A stretch of DNA of 64,000 nucleotides from Lachnoanaerobaculum saburreum DSM 3986 (GCF_000185385.1 NZ_GL622296.1:1225103-1289102); one strand, 5' to 3'. Positions 8,924 to 17,378 are shown, numbered from the stretch's first letter. Numbers and translations: made by a program. Notes: a model not told the origin generated them from the sequence alone.

Positions 8924-9304
8924 GTGAAGATAGATATTGTTAAAACAAAAGAGTACTACAATTCATTGTCCTTAGATATGCTATGTGACTGTGATTATTG
9001 TAAGCTATACTATGTTAAGTCACGAAAAGAATTTCCTGAATTGGCATTATGGCTGGATAAATATGGTATAGACATAGAGAAACCTTTTGAGGTTATGAGT
9101 CTTCAACCGGATGAGAGTGGTATGCTTGAATATATAGGAGTACAGTATATTGTTTTTGGTACTTTTTCGAATAATAATTCATATTATGTTGGAGATTTTA
9201 ATATAAAGATTGCAAATTCACACCCAAATACTGGAATTAGTGATGAACATTTTGTTTTAGAAGTAATTCCCATGAATTCTATAAAATTATCGCTTAACGG
9301 ATGA
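8924..9304 (+). CDS. Conserved hypothetical protein, Cys-rich N-terminus
   Basis: A 126-residue soluble protein that I recognise only as a Firmicutes hypothetical. The N-terminal half has a CDCDYC cysteine cluster at about residues 21-26, which could bind a metal. Next come an Ile-Glu-Lys-Pro-Phe-Glu segment and a C-terminal beta-rich region with YIGVQYIVFGTF near 66-77. No signal peptide or membrane segment is seen. The start is GTG 8924 with an AAAGGAG site upstream. It lies between the toxin-antitoxin pair and the DUF4869 gene, apparently as a single gene. Confidence 0.65.
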   Translation: MKIDIVKTKEYYNSLSLDMLCDCDYCKLYYVKSRKEFPELALWLDKYGIDIEKPFEVMSLQPDESGMLEYIGVQYIVFGTFSNNNSYYVGDFNIKIANSHPNTGISDEHFVLEVIPMNSIKLSLNG

Positions 9305-9350
9305 ATATTAGGTAAGTCAAATTATGGCTCATCTTTTTTAAAATAAATTA

Positions 9351-9359
9351 TGATATAAT
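9351..9359 (+). promoter_or_regulatory. Extended -10 promoter for the DUF4869 operon
   Basis: TGATATAAT (extended -10) lies 25 bp before ATG 9385, with GGAGG between them. No convincing -35 hexamer is seen. A weak GATGA/TCATC stem followed by a T run at about 9301-9341 may end the preceding gene. Confidence 0.5.
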
Positions 9360-9384
9360 ATATCTGTAAACATGGAGGAATACT

Positions 9385-9840
9385 ATGCTCAGAGTGTGGT
9401 TTGGTGACAGAGATAATGTAATATATAATACATCGGTATATTTTAGAAACAGATATAAAGACAGCTGGATTACAGATGAATTTGCAAGAGCCGCTATTAA
9501 AGATATTGACCGATCGGAAGTTTTGGATGCAAATACTATTCAAAGCCCTGTTTTAGGGCAAATTCCGCCGGATAAGCTATCAGGTGGTGTAAAGGCTTTG
9601 ATATTGATGAAAAATGAACCGGGTAAGACATTTAATGCATCTAACTGTGGAGATAATTGTGCAAAATGGATACTAAAGCTTGGGAAAGAAAAAAATTTTA
9701 CAATAGCTCTATATCATATAATGGATTTTGGAAAGGAAGATTTTGAAATTCGTATTTTAAATGACAAAAAACTCATTGTACATAATATGAGAGAGTTTTT
9801 AGATGCGGCGGATAAATATCTTAAGGAGAATATGCAGTAA
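9385..9840 (+). CDS. DUF4869 domain protein
   Basis: A 151-residue protein that matches my memory of DUF4869: an N-terminal strand ending in Phe-Gly-Asp (residues 6-8), an Ile-Tyr-Asn-Thr-Ser-Val-Tyr-Phe segment at 13-20, then a mixed helical and strand region with an Asn-Cys-Gly-Asp-Asn-Cys motif at about 87-92. The function is unknown. Its stop overlaps the start of the following ATPase gene (TAATG), so the products are probably made in a fixed ratio and may act together. It begins with ATG 9385 after a clear GGAGG. Confidence 0.7.
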   Translation: MLRVWFGDRDNVIYNTSVYFRNRYKDSWITDEFARAAIKDIDRSEVLDANTIQSPVLGQIPPDKLSGGVKALILMKNEPGKTFNASNCGDNCAKWILKLGKEKNFTIALYHIMDFGKEDFEIRILNDKKLIVHNMREFLDAADKYLKENMQ

Positions 9841-10805
9841 TGATTGGTAGGGTAAGTATTAAGATAAGCAATCAAAGAAACTCTTATAAATTCACACTAA
9901 ATCGGAATATTACTATTCTTCGTGGAGACAGCGGCACAGGGAAGACCACATTGTATGATATGATTAGAGATTACAACAATCTGGGAAGAGAAAGCGGAGT
10001 AAAGATTAGCGGTGGAAATATTGTAACGCTGGAAGGAAGAAATTGGGAAGACGAACTTGATAAGTTGAGTAAAAAAATTGTAGTGATTGATGAAGGAAGT
10101 AAGTTTGTATTTTCAAAGGAATTTGTAAATAAGGTAAAGGGTTGCGATAATTACTTCCTAATAATAACAAGAAGTTATCTTTCACAGTTGCCATACAGTG
10201 TTGATGAAATATATCGTATTAAGGGTACCGGAAAGAACAAAGAATTTGAGAGAGTTTATACTGATATTGATAAATTTTATGATAATCCTGATCCAAATAG
10301 ATTTCCATTCATGCCGGATATTATTATTACAGAAGACAGCAAGTCCGGATATGAGTTTTTCTTAGATACTGTAAAAAATACAAATATAAAATGTGAAGCA
10401 GCAGGAGGAAAGTCTAAAATTAAAGGACTTTTGAAAAAATATAAGAGTTCTAATATCATTATTGTAGCAGATGGTGCTGCCATTGGTTGTGAGATGGAGA
10501 GTCTTGTAAAAGAACAAGAACTCAGTTACGGTAAGTTGGCATTATTTTTGCCGGAGTCCTTTGAATGGCTAATTTTAAAATCAGGTATATTTGGAAACAG
10601 TGCCGGAATAACGGAGACCTATGTTTATGCTGACAGTAAAAAATATGAGAGCTGGGAACAGTACTTTACAGATTTATTGATGAAATTAAGTGAAAAGGAT
10701 GTTTATAAGAAATATAGTAAAGGAAAGTTACCCTTATACTACATACAGCCGGACATAAAGGGGAAAATAATGATGCAGATTGCACATATTAAGTTGGATA
10801 ATTAA
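9840..10805 (+). CDS. P-loop ATPase with possible TOPRIM-like C-terminus
   Basis: A 321-residue protein not assigned to a named family. The N-terminal half is a compact P-loop ATPase with Walker A GDSGTGKTT at residues 29-37 and a Walker B-like strand (KIVVIDEG) at about 78-85. The C-terminal half has a hydrophobic strand ending in Thr-Glu-Asp (about 162-164), an AAGGKSKI segment near 186-193 and IIIVADGAAIG near 205-215. This order resembles TOPRIM or DUF4435-type domains in OLD-like nucleases, but only one Asp of the usual DxD is present, so the assignment is tentative. It overlaps the DUF4869 stop by one base. Confidence 0.65.
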   Translation: MIGRVSIKISNQRNSYKFTLNRNITILRGDSGTGKTTLYDMIRDYNNLGRESGVKISGGNIVTLEGRNWEDELDKLSKKIVVIDEGSKFVFSKEFVNKVKGCDNYFLIITRSYLSQLPYSVDEIYRIKGTGKNKEFERVYTDIDKFYDNPDPNRFPFMPDIIITEDSKSGYEFFLDTVKNTNIKCEAAGGKSKIKGLLKKYKSSNIIIVADGAAIGCEMESLVKEQELSYGKLALFLPESFEWLILKSGIFGNSAGITETYVYADSKKYESWEQYFTDLLMKLSEKDVYKKYSKGKLPLYYIQPDIKGKIMMQIAHIKLDN

Positions 10806-10813
10806 GGTGTAAT

Positions 10814-11010
10814 ATGAAAAGAAATAAATTATATTTACTATTGTTTATGATATTTTTTTATTCTCAGGTTGCATGAGAAAAGATGAAAACATCATCACAA
10901 GTGAGGGAGCAGAAAGTACAATTATTGAAGATAGTACGGTTGCCAAAGCTAATGACAATGAGAGCAAAGAAGAGAGTTTTAAGGATGTTTGGTGTAATGT
11001 TAAACAATAA
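10814..11010 (+). pseudogene. Broken N-terminal copy of the DUF4846 lipoprotein gene
   Basis: The frame from ATG 10814 matches the lipoprotein gene at 12799-13758 from its second methionine, then stops at TGA 10874-10876. A one-base frame change near 10840-10866 restores the match, with the lipobox cysteine, then an EGAESTI block (EEAESTI in the intact copy) and an identical NDNESKEES block, until TAA 11008-11010. The long C-terminal DUF4846 domain is absent. It is therefore a truncated and frameshifted duplicate about 2 kb upstream of the intact gene. It follows the ATPase gene by 8 bp. Confidence 0.75.
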
Positions 11011-11127
11011 AGACTTGAAAATTTAGTATGCAAATAACAGGACACCTTTTAGGAAGCTTATTAAAAAAAGTAATTAAGAAATTCCGGTTTACCAGTCAGG
11101 ATAAATTCGAATTTGGTGGTTTGAAGC

Positions 11128-11568
11128 ATGAATTATATAAGACAAGCAACGATTAATGATTTAGTGAGAATAGCTGAAATATTTGTATTTAACTATAGGC
11201 TAAATTTTTATCCGATATTTCAAGAAGATACTTTCTATTTTGAAGAGTTAACAGTTTTTAATATGGTAGAAAGTTTTGCAAAAGAATTAGATAGCATATG
11301 GGTATATGATGATGGTGTAGTAAAAGGATTTATTCAAATCGAAAAACGAGAAGTGAAGAGATTATTTGTTGAACCTGTTCTTCAAGGGAAAGCAATCGGA
11401 ACTGAATTGTTAGAATATGGAATAGCAGAAAGGGATGCTAATCATTTATGGGCATTAGAAAAAAATATAAAAGCAATAGCATTTTATAAAAGACATGGTT
11501 TTGACACGACAAATGAAAAGAAATATGAAGAAGACACAACAGAGTTTCTTGTTCGTATGGAGAAATAA
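11128..11568 (+). CDS. GNAT family N-acetyltransferase
   Basis: A 146-residue acetyltransferase. It starts with Ile-Arg-Gln-Ala-Thr, has the acetyl-CoA loop at about residues 84-98 (LFVEPVLQGKAIGTELL) and a C-terminal AIAFYKRHGF motif near 113-122. It resembles small putative acetyltransferases of the YjaB/PhnO type; the substrate is unknown. The start ATG 11128 lacks a strong binding site, and the 118 bp before it contain only a short unassigned open frame. It is the second of three intact GNAT genes in this accessory segment. Confidence 0.78.
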   Translation: MNYIRQATINDLVRIAEIFVFNYRLNFYPIFQEDTFYFEELTVFNMVESFAKELDSIWVYDDGVVKGFIQIEKREVKRLFVEPVLQGKAIGTELLEYGIAERDANHLWALEKNIKAIAFYKRHGFDTTNEKKYEEDTTEFLVRMEK

Positions 11569-11641
11569 ATCTCAGTTTGCTAAGCTCGGTAATTATAATT
11601 TAAAAAGCCGAATTATAAAAACAATGAGGGACAAATAAAAT

Positions 11642-12058
11642 ATGAAATTGAAATTGAAATTAGAAAATATTGAATCGAAAAGAACTGAAGAACCGGCAAA
11701 TTTAATCAGAGCATACAATAGATCCAATAGAGAGCCATCTAAAAGTGAGCCTTTAAATATTTATTTGGAAGATGAACAGGGCAATTTAAAGGCAGGAATG
11801 GTAGCGGAAACTTTTGGCAATTGGCTTGAGATTGAATATTTATATGTCAGTGATGATTTACGGGGACAAGGGATCGGTTCAAAAATTTTGAAAGTGGCGG
11901 AAAGAGAGTCAAAAGAGAGAGGGTGTAAGTATTCATTCGTGGATACTTTTAATTTTCAAGCACTGAAATTTTATGAAAAGCATGGTTATAAAGAGGTGTT
12001 TGCATTGAAAAAATATCCTTATACAGGTGAGAGATACTATTATACAAAAGAGTTGTGA
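11642..12058 (+). CDS. GNAT family N-acetyltransferase
   Basis: A 138-residue acetyltransferase with a clear motif A, Tyr-Val-Ser-Asp-Asp-Leu then RGQGIGSKIL at about residues 78-87, and the FNFQALKFYEKHGY motif at about 104-117 typical of GNATs. The N-terminus is lysine-rich and poorly conserved. The substrate is unknown. ATG 11642 is preceded by an AGGG about 11 bp upstream. The gene is not closely related to the GNAT at 11128, so they are probably separate acquisitions and not tandem duplicates. Confidence 0.78.
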   Translation: MKLKLKLENIESKRTEEPANLIRAYNRSNREPSKSEPLNIYLEDEQGNLKAGMVAETFGNWLEIEYLYVSDDLRGQGIGSKILKVAERESKERGCKYSFVDTFNFQALKFYEKHGYKEVFALKKYPYTGERYYYTKEL

Positions 12059-12133
12059 TTTGAAATGTAGTTTGGAAATTAGATTATTTAATATGATAAA
12101 TATTATGGGTAAATCAGTATTTATAGAGGAGGG

Positions 12134-12754
12134 ATGATGAAAGATATTAGACCGGATTTTAAAGATATAAAATCATTTGAAGAATTTAACAGATACTATT
12201 GGTATCGAGAAGAACTTTCACAAATTTGTAAGTCTCTTGGGCTGGAATATAGATGCACAAAGCAAGAGCTGAACTTAATTATAGAACAATTTTTTAAGGG
12301 AAATAGAGTAGAAAAATCTGTAAGGAAAGTAAAGAAAAATCAAACTGAATCGATAAATTTAAATATGCCATTGCTTGAATCCGGATTTTCCTTTAACAAA
12401 AAATTTAGAGATTATTTTTCTGCCGTAACAGGTGTTAATCCATTTAAATTTAATGCTGATATGGCAACAGCTTGGAGGAAAGTAAAAGCCGAAAATGATT
12501 TAAACTTTACGATACAAGATATGCTGAAAGTATATTATGGTGAATCAAATTACGCTAAGTATGATAATTCAGCTTGTCAATGGAATCAATTTTTAAAAGA
12601 TTTTTGTTTAGATGAATGTAGCAATAATTACTCTGATAAGTTAAAAGCTGCAGCTACCCTTTGGAAAGAAGTTAGAAACTCAAAAAATGAAAAAATATAT
12701 TCACGGGAACTTTTAAAAAAATATGAAGACAAAATAGAGGAGTACTTAAAGTAA
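12134..12754 (+). CDS. SAP domain protein (DUF6434-like)
   Basis: A 206-residue soluble protein. Residues 1-60 match the DUF6434/SAP-like family: a Pro-Asp-Phe-Lys-Asp-Ile segment, a Tyr-Trp-Tyr-Arg-Glu-Glu-Leu helix, then TKQELN, the helix-extension-helix of a SAP fold that may bind DNA. The C-terminal part (about 75-205) is helical with conserved tryptophans and is typical of stand-alone accessory proteins. The role is unknown. A GAGGAGGG site directly precedes two adjacent ATG codons (12134 and 12137). Confidence 0.7.
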   Translation: MMKDIRPDFKDIKSFEEFNRYYWYREELSQICKSLGLEYRCTKQELNLIIEQFFKGNRVEKSVRKVKKNQTESINLNMPLLESGFSFNKKFRDYFSAVTGVNPFKFNADMATAWRKVKAENDLNFTIQDMLKVYYGESNYAKYDNSACQWNQFLKDFCLDECSNNYSDKLKAAATLWKEVRNSKNEKIYSRELLKKYEDKIEEYLK

Positions 12755-12798
12755 ATAAATCTGATTTTAAGAGTTTGAAAGGGGGTATACAGACATTG

Positions 12799-13758
12799 AT
12801 GAATTTTATGAAGAGAAATAAATTTTATTTACTGCTTACTATGATTATTTGCATATGCTGGGGTTGTAAGAGTAAAAATATGAATACCGTCACAAATGAG
12901 GAAGCAGAAAGTACAATTGTTGAAAATAGTAATGATATAAAAACAAATGATAATGAGAGCAAGGAAGAAAGCACTGAGGAAAGTGCTGTGAAACTTTCGG
13001 ATTTTATAAATCCTGAGGGCAATACACTTTTTACCCGTTTTATTACTCCAAAGGGATATAAAAGGGTGGAAGCCGCTGAGGGAAGTTTTGCCCATTTTAT
13101 AGGCAATTATAATTTGGAGCCTGACGGTACTCCGGTATTTTATTTTGACAAAAGACAAAAGGGCGGAGAAGGTCATGTGGCGGTATTTTCCATGGAAGTG
13201 GCTGAGGAGGATTTGCAGCAATGTGCAGACAGCATTATGAGAGTATATGCGGAATATTTGTATAAGACAGGAGAGCAGGATAAAATAAGCTTCACATTTG
13301 TAGACGGCTTTGTATGCGATTTTAAGCACTGGAGACAGGGGTATAGGGTAAAGTTTTCAAATGATAAACCGTACTGGGAGAAAAGTGCAAATCCTGACAG
13401 TGGTGAAGAAACATTTAAAAAGTATCTTCGCATTGTATTTGCCTATTCTTCCACACTTTCCATGGAAAAGGAGTCAAGACCTGTAGATATCTCTGAAATT
13501 CGGGTGGGGGATATTTTTATAAAGGGAGGAAGCCCCGGACATGTGGTAATGGTGGCTGATATCTGTGAAAATGAAGCAGGAGAAAAGGCATTCTTACTTG
13601 CACAGGGCTTTATGCCGGCACAAAGCTTTCATATAATCAAAAATCCCGCCCACAGTGAGGACCCATGGTATTATGAAGGTGAGATAAAATATCCTTTAAG
13701 AACACAGAATTATACCTTTGATGAGGGAAGTTTAAAAAGGCTTGATTATTTGCAATAG
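12799..13758 (+). CDS. DUF4846 domain lipoprotein
   Basis: A secreted lipoprotein of about 319 residues. The N-terminus is basic, followed by a hydrophobic stretch ending in a Cys in Trp-Gly-Cys-Lys (lipobox-like, although Trp before Gly is unusual). A low-complexity Glu/Ser/Asn linker (about residues 25-65) leads into a DUF4846 domain that covers the rest: FITPKGYKR, CDFKHWRQGYR, and GDIFIKGGSPGHVVMV near the C-terminus. Homologues are poorly characterised. ATG 12799 or 12808 are the likely starts; an AAAGGGGG lies at 12778-12785. A broken copy of its N-terminus lies at 10814-11010. Confidence 0.8.
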   Translation: MNFMKRNKFYLLLTMIICICWGCKSKNMNTVTNEEAESTIVENSNDIKTNDNESKEESTEESAVKLSDFINPEGNTLFTRFITPKGYKRVEAAEGSFAHFIGNYNLEPDGTPVFYFDKRQKGGEGHVAVFSMEVAEEDLQQCADSIMRVYAEYLYKTGEQDKISFTFVDGFVCDFKHWRQGYRVKFSNDKPYWEKSANPDSGEETFKKYLRIVFAYSSTLSMEKESRPVDISEIRVGDIFIKGGSPGHVVMVADICENEAGEKAFLLAQGFMPAQSFHIIKNPAHSEDPWYYEGEIKYPLRTQNYTFDEGSLKRLDYLQ

Positions 13759-13774
13759 ATATAGGCGTTAGTTA

Positions 13775-13818
13775 TTGACACCTAACTTAAAAAGGGATAA
13801 AATGATAACAAAGTTATC
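13775..13818 (+). promoter_or_regulatory. Promoter and putative operator of the TetR gene
   Basis: TTGACA (13775-13780), a 17-bp spacer and TAAAAT (13798-13803) form a promoter. Immediately after the -10 box lies a palindrome, GATAAC-AAA-GTTATC (13804-13818), well placed for repression. A TAACTT half-site is also in the spacer (13783-13788). Similar half-sites precede the transporter gene, suggesting self and target control by the TetR protein. Confidence 0.65.
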
Positions 13819-13832
13819 AGAAAGGTAAAGGT

Positions 13833-14453
13833 ATGTCAAACGGAGCATATGATATCACACATAAAAAGATATTGGAAAGTGGAAAGGAACTTTTTTTAAA
13901 AAATGGTTATGAAAGGACCAATCTCAGGGAGCTTTGTAAGAAGGCAGGAGTTACTACAGGTGCATTTTACAGGCATTTTGAGGACAAGTCTTCCATCTTT
14001 CGAGAACTTGTAGATGATGTGGCAACCGGTCTTTTATCCGGATTTGATAGAGCTGAAGATAAATGCTTTGATAATATAGATACGGGAAATACGGATGAAA
14101 TCTGGAATATTTCTTCAGATGCTATAAGAGAATTTATACACTATATTTATATGCATTTCGATATATTTAAGCTTATAATTTGCTGCTCGGACGGAACGGA
14201 ATATAATAACTATATTGACCGCATTGTTGAGCGTGAATTAAACAGTATGTATCGTATGTATGAAGCACTGGATGAAAAGGGGATTTCTTATAATCGTGTT
14301 GCAAAGAATGAGTTACATATGATTATACATGCATATTATGCCTGTATTTTTGAAACGGTTTTACATGATTTCAGTAAAGAAACAGCACTGGATTCTGTTC
14401 AAAGTCTGTCGAGTTTTTTTACAGCAGGATGGAGGAAACTGCTTCAAATCTAG
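13833..14453 (+). CDS. TetR/AcrR family transcriptional regulator
   Basis: A 206-residue repressor. The N-terminal helix-turn-helix covers about residues 9-54: ILESGKELFLKNGYERTNLR, then ELCKKAGVTTGAFYRHFEDK, the classic TetR motif. The C-terminal part is helical and would bind a ligand, which is unknown. The gene is directly upstream of an ECF transporter in the same orientation, and palindromes with the same GATAAC/GTTATC arms lie before both units. Control of the transporter is therefore a reasonable inference. Confidence 0.9.
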   Translation: MSNGAYDITHKKILESGKELFLKNGYERTNLRELCKKAGVTTGAFYRHFEDKSSIFRELVDDVATGLLSGFDRAEDKCFDNIDTGNTDEIWNISSDAIREFIHYIYMHFDIFKLIICCSDGTEYNNYIDRIVERELNSMYRMYEALDEKGISYNRVAKNELHMIIHAYYACIFETVLHDFSKETALDSVQSLSSFFTAGWRKLLQI

Positions 14454-14488
14454 GATTGTCACAATATGTGGCATATTTTCGACTCAAA

Positions 14489-14516
14489 GATAACTAAGTG
14501 TGCAATCTAAGTTATC
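14489..14516 (+). promoter_or_regulatory. Second GATAAC/GTTATC inverted repeat, before the ECF genes
   Basis: GATAACT at 14489-14495 and AAGTTATC at 14509-14516 form an inverted repeat with the same arm sequence as the operator before the TetR gene but a wider spacing (16 bp between the GATAAC and GTTATC arms, against 3 bp). It lies about 35 bp before the transporter start. A short AATATG/CATATT stem at 14463-14477 just upstream may be a weak terminator of the TetR gene. Confidence 0.5.
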
Positions 14517-14551
14517 ATAAATTAGATAAATAAATTCTAGGAGGAATTTGT

Positions 14552-15136
14552 ATGAAAAGTGATAGTTTAAAGACAAAAGATTTGATTCATGTAGGTGTGT
14601 ATACGGCAATTTATATTGTGGTATTTTTTACAGTGGGAATGATTAATGCAATCCCATTCCTTTATCCTCTGCTGTTTATTTTGGTTCCGCTTATTACAGG
14701 AATACCTTTTATGTTATTTTTGACTAAAGTGGAAAAGTTCGGAATGGTAAGTATTATGGCGGTTATTATCGGTATATTTTGGTATATTATGGGATATACA
14801 TGGATTCCGACTGTAAGCTTTATTGTGTTGGGACTTATTTCCGACTTTGTTATGAAAGCGGGAAAATATAAAAAGTTCAGCATGAATATTCTTGGATTTG
14901 TAATTTTTTCTTGCAGTATGCTGGGGCTTCCTGCACCGATGTGGCTGATGACAGAGACCTATATGGCAGGTGTTCGAGAAGCTATGGGTGAGAAATATGT
15001 GATGGAAGTAACAAAATTTATGCCGCCATGGATGGGATTTGTGGCATTGGTTTGTATTATTATTTCTTCAATTCTTGGGGCATTTATTGGCAGAAGGATG
15101 TTAAAAAAGCATTTTGAGAGAGCGGGAATTGCATAG
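14552..15136 (+). CDS. MptD-type ECF transporter S component
   Basis: A 194-residue integral membrane protein with about five to six hydrophobic segments, of the MptD family of putative substrate-binding (S) components of energy-coupling factor transporters. The hydrophilic N-terminal LKTKDLIHVGVYTAIY region is typical, as is the conserved Trp-containing loop near residues 125-160. The substrate of this family is not established. The start ATG follows AGGAGG. It is the first gene of a three-gene ECF set. Confidence 0.85.
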   Translation: MKSDSLKTKDLIHVGVYTAIYIVVFFTVGMINAIPFLYPLLFILVPLITGIPFMLFLTKVEKFGMVSIMAVIIGIFWYIMGYTWIPTVSFIVLGLISDFVMKAGKYKKFSMNILGFVIFSCSMLGLPAPMWLMTETYMAGVREAMGEKYVMEVTKFMPPWMGFVALVCIIISSILGAFIGRRMLKKHFERAGIA

Positions 15137-15137
15137 T

Positions 15138-15872
15138 ATGGAAGAAAATATAATTTATGAGCCTCCAAAACATAGGGGATTATACCTTGATCCTCGTACT
15201 AAAGTACTTGTTATGCTTGTACTTGCAACTTTGATTTTTTTCGTTCATAAGAATCTTATATTGAATTCAATACTTGTATTTATTCCTATTTTTTTATTGA
15301 TTTCAGATAAGAGATATCGTCCGGCTTTTATTTATGGAGGTTTATTTGTAATTACAATCTTTGTAAAAATATATGGAGGAAAGTTTGAATTCCCATATCT
15401 GATTTCTATGATTTTAGGACTTATTGTAGAACTTATTTTTAGATTTTTCCCTGTATTTATGTTTGGTTATTATATTATAAAATCAACAAAGCCGAATGAG
15501 TTTATATCCGCAATGAATTTGTGGCATGTTCCGGAGGCATTTATTATTCCTGTTTCGGTCGTTTTTAGATTTGTTCCGACCTTGGCAGAGGAGAATAAGT
15601 CTATTAGTAATGCAATGAGGATGAGAGAGATAAGATTCGGAACAAAGAAATTCCTGAAAAACCCGTCAATGATTTTGGAATACAGATTGGTTCCACTGAT
15701 GATGTCTGTTGCAAAGATAGGCGAAGAACTTTCGGCGGCGGCACTTTCAAGAGGACTTGGTGGACTTAAAAAAAGGACATGTATGGTTGAGCTGAGATTT
15801 GGAATATGGGATGTATGTATGGCTATTCTCATATTTGCTTTAGTTATATGGACAATAATAGGGAGAATATAA
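15138..15872 (+). CDS. Energy-coupling factor transporter transmembrane protein EcfT
   Basis: The 244-residue membrane scaffold that links the S component to the ATPase. It has an N-terminal LDPRTKVLVML segment (residues 15-25), several membrane helices, and coupling helices with SNAMRMRE and SAAALSRGLG motifs (the Ala-Arg-Gly type signatures of EcfT) near residues 152-160 and 199-208. The start ATG 15138 is one base after the S-component stop; an earlier in-frame TTG would overlap that gene. Confidence 0.9.
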   Translation: MEENIIYEPPKHRGLYLDPRTKVLVMLVLATLIFFVHKNLILNSILVFIPIFLLISDKRYRPAFIYGGLFVITIFVKIYGGKFEFPYLISMILGLIVELIFRFFPVFMFGYYIIKSTKPNEFISAMNLWHVPEAFIIPVSVVFRFVPTLAEENKSISNAMRMREIRFGTKKFLKNPSMILEYRLVPLMMSVAKIGEELSAAALSRGLGGLKKRTCMVELRFGIWDVCMAILIFALVIWTIIGRI

Positions 15873-15877
15873 ATAGT

Positions 15878-17341
15878 ATGGTTGTGCTTGAAAATGTATC
15901 TTTTTCTTATAATACTGTAGAGCATAGTGCCGGCGTTTATGATATCAATCTGGAGATTTTGCCCGGGCAGGTTGTGATTCTTTGCGGTGCTTCAGGCTGT
16001 GGCAAGACTACAATTACAAGATTGATTAACGGGCTTTCACCAGCATATTATCCGGGAGAGCTCAAAGGCAGAATATTAATTGACGGCATAGATTCATCTG
16101 AATTGACATTATACGAATTGTCACAAAAAATAGGCTCCGTTTTTCAAAATCCTCGTTCTCAGTTTTTTAGTGTGGACTCCACCGGAGAGATCGCTTTCGG
16201 ATGCGAAAATACCGGTGTATCAAGAGAAGAAATATATAAAAGAATAGGTAGTATAACCAAGGATTTAAATATGGAATACCTTCTTGACAGAGATATTTTC
16301 GCTTTGTCAGGAGGTGAAAAGCAAAAGATTGCATGTGCATCTGTTGCAGCAATGTTACCGGAAATTTTTATCCTTGATGAACCATCTTCAAATTTGGATC
16401 TTCGTACTATTTCCGATTTAAAGGAGGTAATAAGAAATTGGAAAAAGCAAGGTAAGACTGTTATTATTGCTGAGCATAGGCTGTATTATCTGATGGAGCT
16501 TGCGGACAGAGTCATTTATATGAAGGACGGAAGGATTGTAAATGACTTATCTATTGATGAATTTAAAAAAATTGAAGAAACACAATTGCATCAAATGGGA
16601 CTTCGTTCCGTTTATCCGGTCAAATTTGAGGAAAGGAATGATGAAAACAGTAATAAAAACAACTTCAGTTTTAATAATATTTCATTTTCTTATGGGAAAA
16701 GAAAATTTATCGATATTCCTGATATAACAGTTCCATATGGTGCAATTGTAGGAGTTTTAGGGTATAATGGTGCAGGTAAGTCCACTCTTGCAAAGATGAT
16801 ATGCGGACTTGAAAAAAGGGTAAAGGGAAGTTTAAACTATAAATCCGGTATTATTATGGCAAAGGATTGGAAAAATCTAAGTTATATGGTAATGCAGGAT
16901 GTAAATCACCAGTTGTTTACGGAAAGTGTTTTGGATGAAGTTATTTTAAGTATGGAAGAAGATGATGAGATTGCAAAAGAAAATGCTAAGAAAATACTTA
17001 AAGATCTGAATCTGGAGATGTTTTGTGATGTACATCCACTCTCTCTTTCGGGAGGTCAAAAACAGAGAGTGGCAATTGGCAGTGCAATAGCAAGTGATAA
17101 GGAAATATTGATTTTTGATGAGCCGACAAGTGGTCTTGACTATGAGCATATGTTGGAAGTTTCTGAAATCATAAAGCATTTAAAAGCTGAGGGAAGAACA
17201 AGCTTTATCATAACTCATGATCCGGAGTTTTTAAAGGAATGCTGTGATTATTTGATTTTTTTGGAGAATGGAAAGCTTTTATGGTCAGGAGCATGGACAA
17301 AAGAAAATGCGGGAAGAGTGAGTGAATTTTTTGAAATATAA
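15878..17341 (+). CDS. ECF transporter ATPase with two fused ABC domains (EcfA)
   Basis: A 488-residue cytoplasmic ATPase holding both nucleotide-binding domains in one chain. Domain 1 has Walker A GASGCGKTT near residues 37-45, signature LSGGEKQK and Walker B IFILDEPSS. Domain 2 has GYNGAGKST, signature LSGGQKQR and Walker B ILIFDEPTS. A fused pair is common when an ECF module has its own dedicated S component. ATG 15878 was chosen since the domain begins there, 5 bp after EcfT. Confidence 0.92.
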   Translation: MVVLENVSFSYNTVEHSAGVYDINLEILPGQVVILCGASGCGKTTITRLINGLSPAYYPGELKGRILIDGIDSSELTLYELSQKIGSVFQNPRSQFFSVDSTGEIAFGCENTGVSREEIYKRIGSITKDLNMEYLLDRDIFALSGGEKQKIACASVAAMLPEIFILDEPSSNLDLRTISDLKEVIRNWKKQGKTVIIAEHRLYYLMELADRVIYMKDGRIVNDLSIDEFKKIEETQLHQMGLRSVYPVKFEERNDENSNKNNFSFNNISFSYGKRKFIDIPDITVPYGAIVGVLGYNGAGKSTLAKMICGLEKRVKGSLNYKSGIIMAKDWKNLSYMVMQDVNHQLFTESVLDEVILSMEEDDEIAKENAKKILKDLNLEMFCDVHPLSLSGGQKQRVAIGSAIASDKEILIFDEPTSGLDYEHMLEVSEIIKHLKAEGRTSFIITHDPEFLKECCDYLIFLENGKLLWSGAWTKENAGRVSEFFEI

Positions 17342-17378
17342 GGCTTATAGCAAAAATCTTAGATATACGGGAGACCAA

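Noticed and set aside
11028-11156. Small frame of 42 codons before the GNAT gene at 11128
   Set aside because: It has no ribosome binding site, overlaps the GNAT start and matches no family I know. It could be a remnant but cannot be supported.
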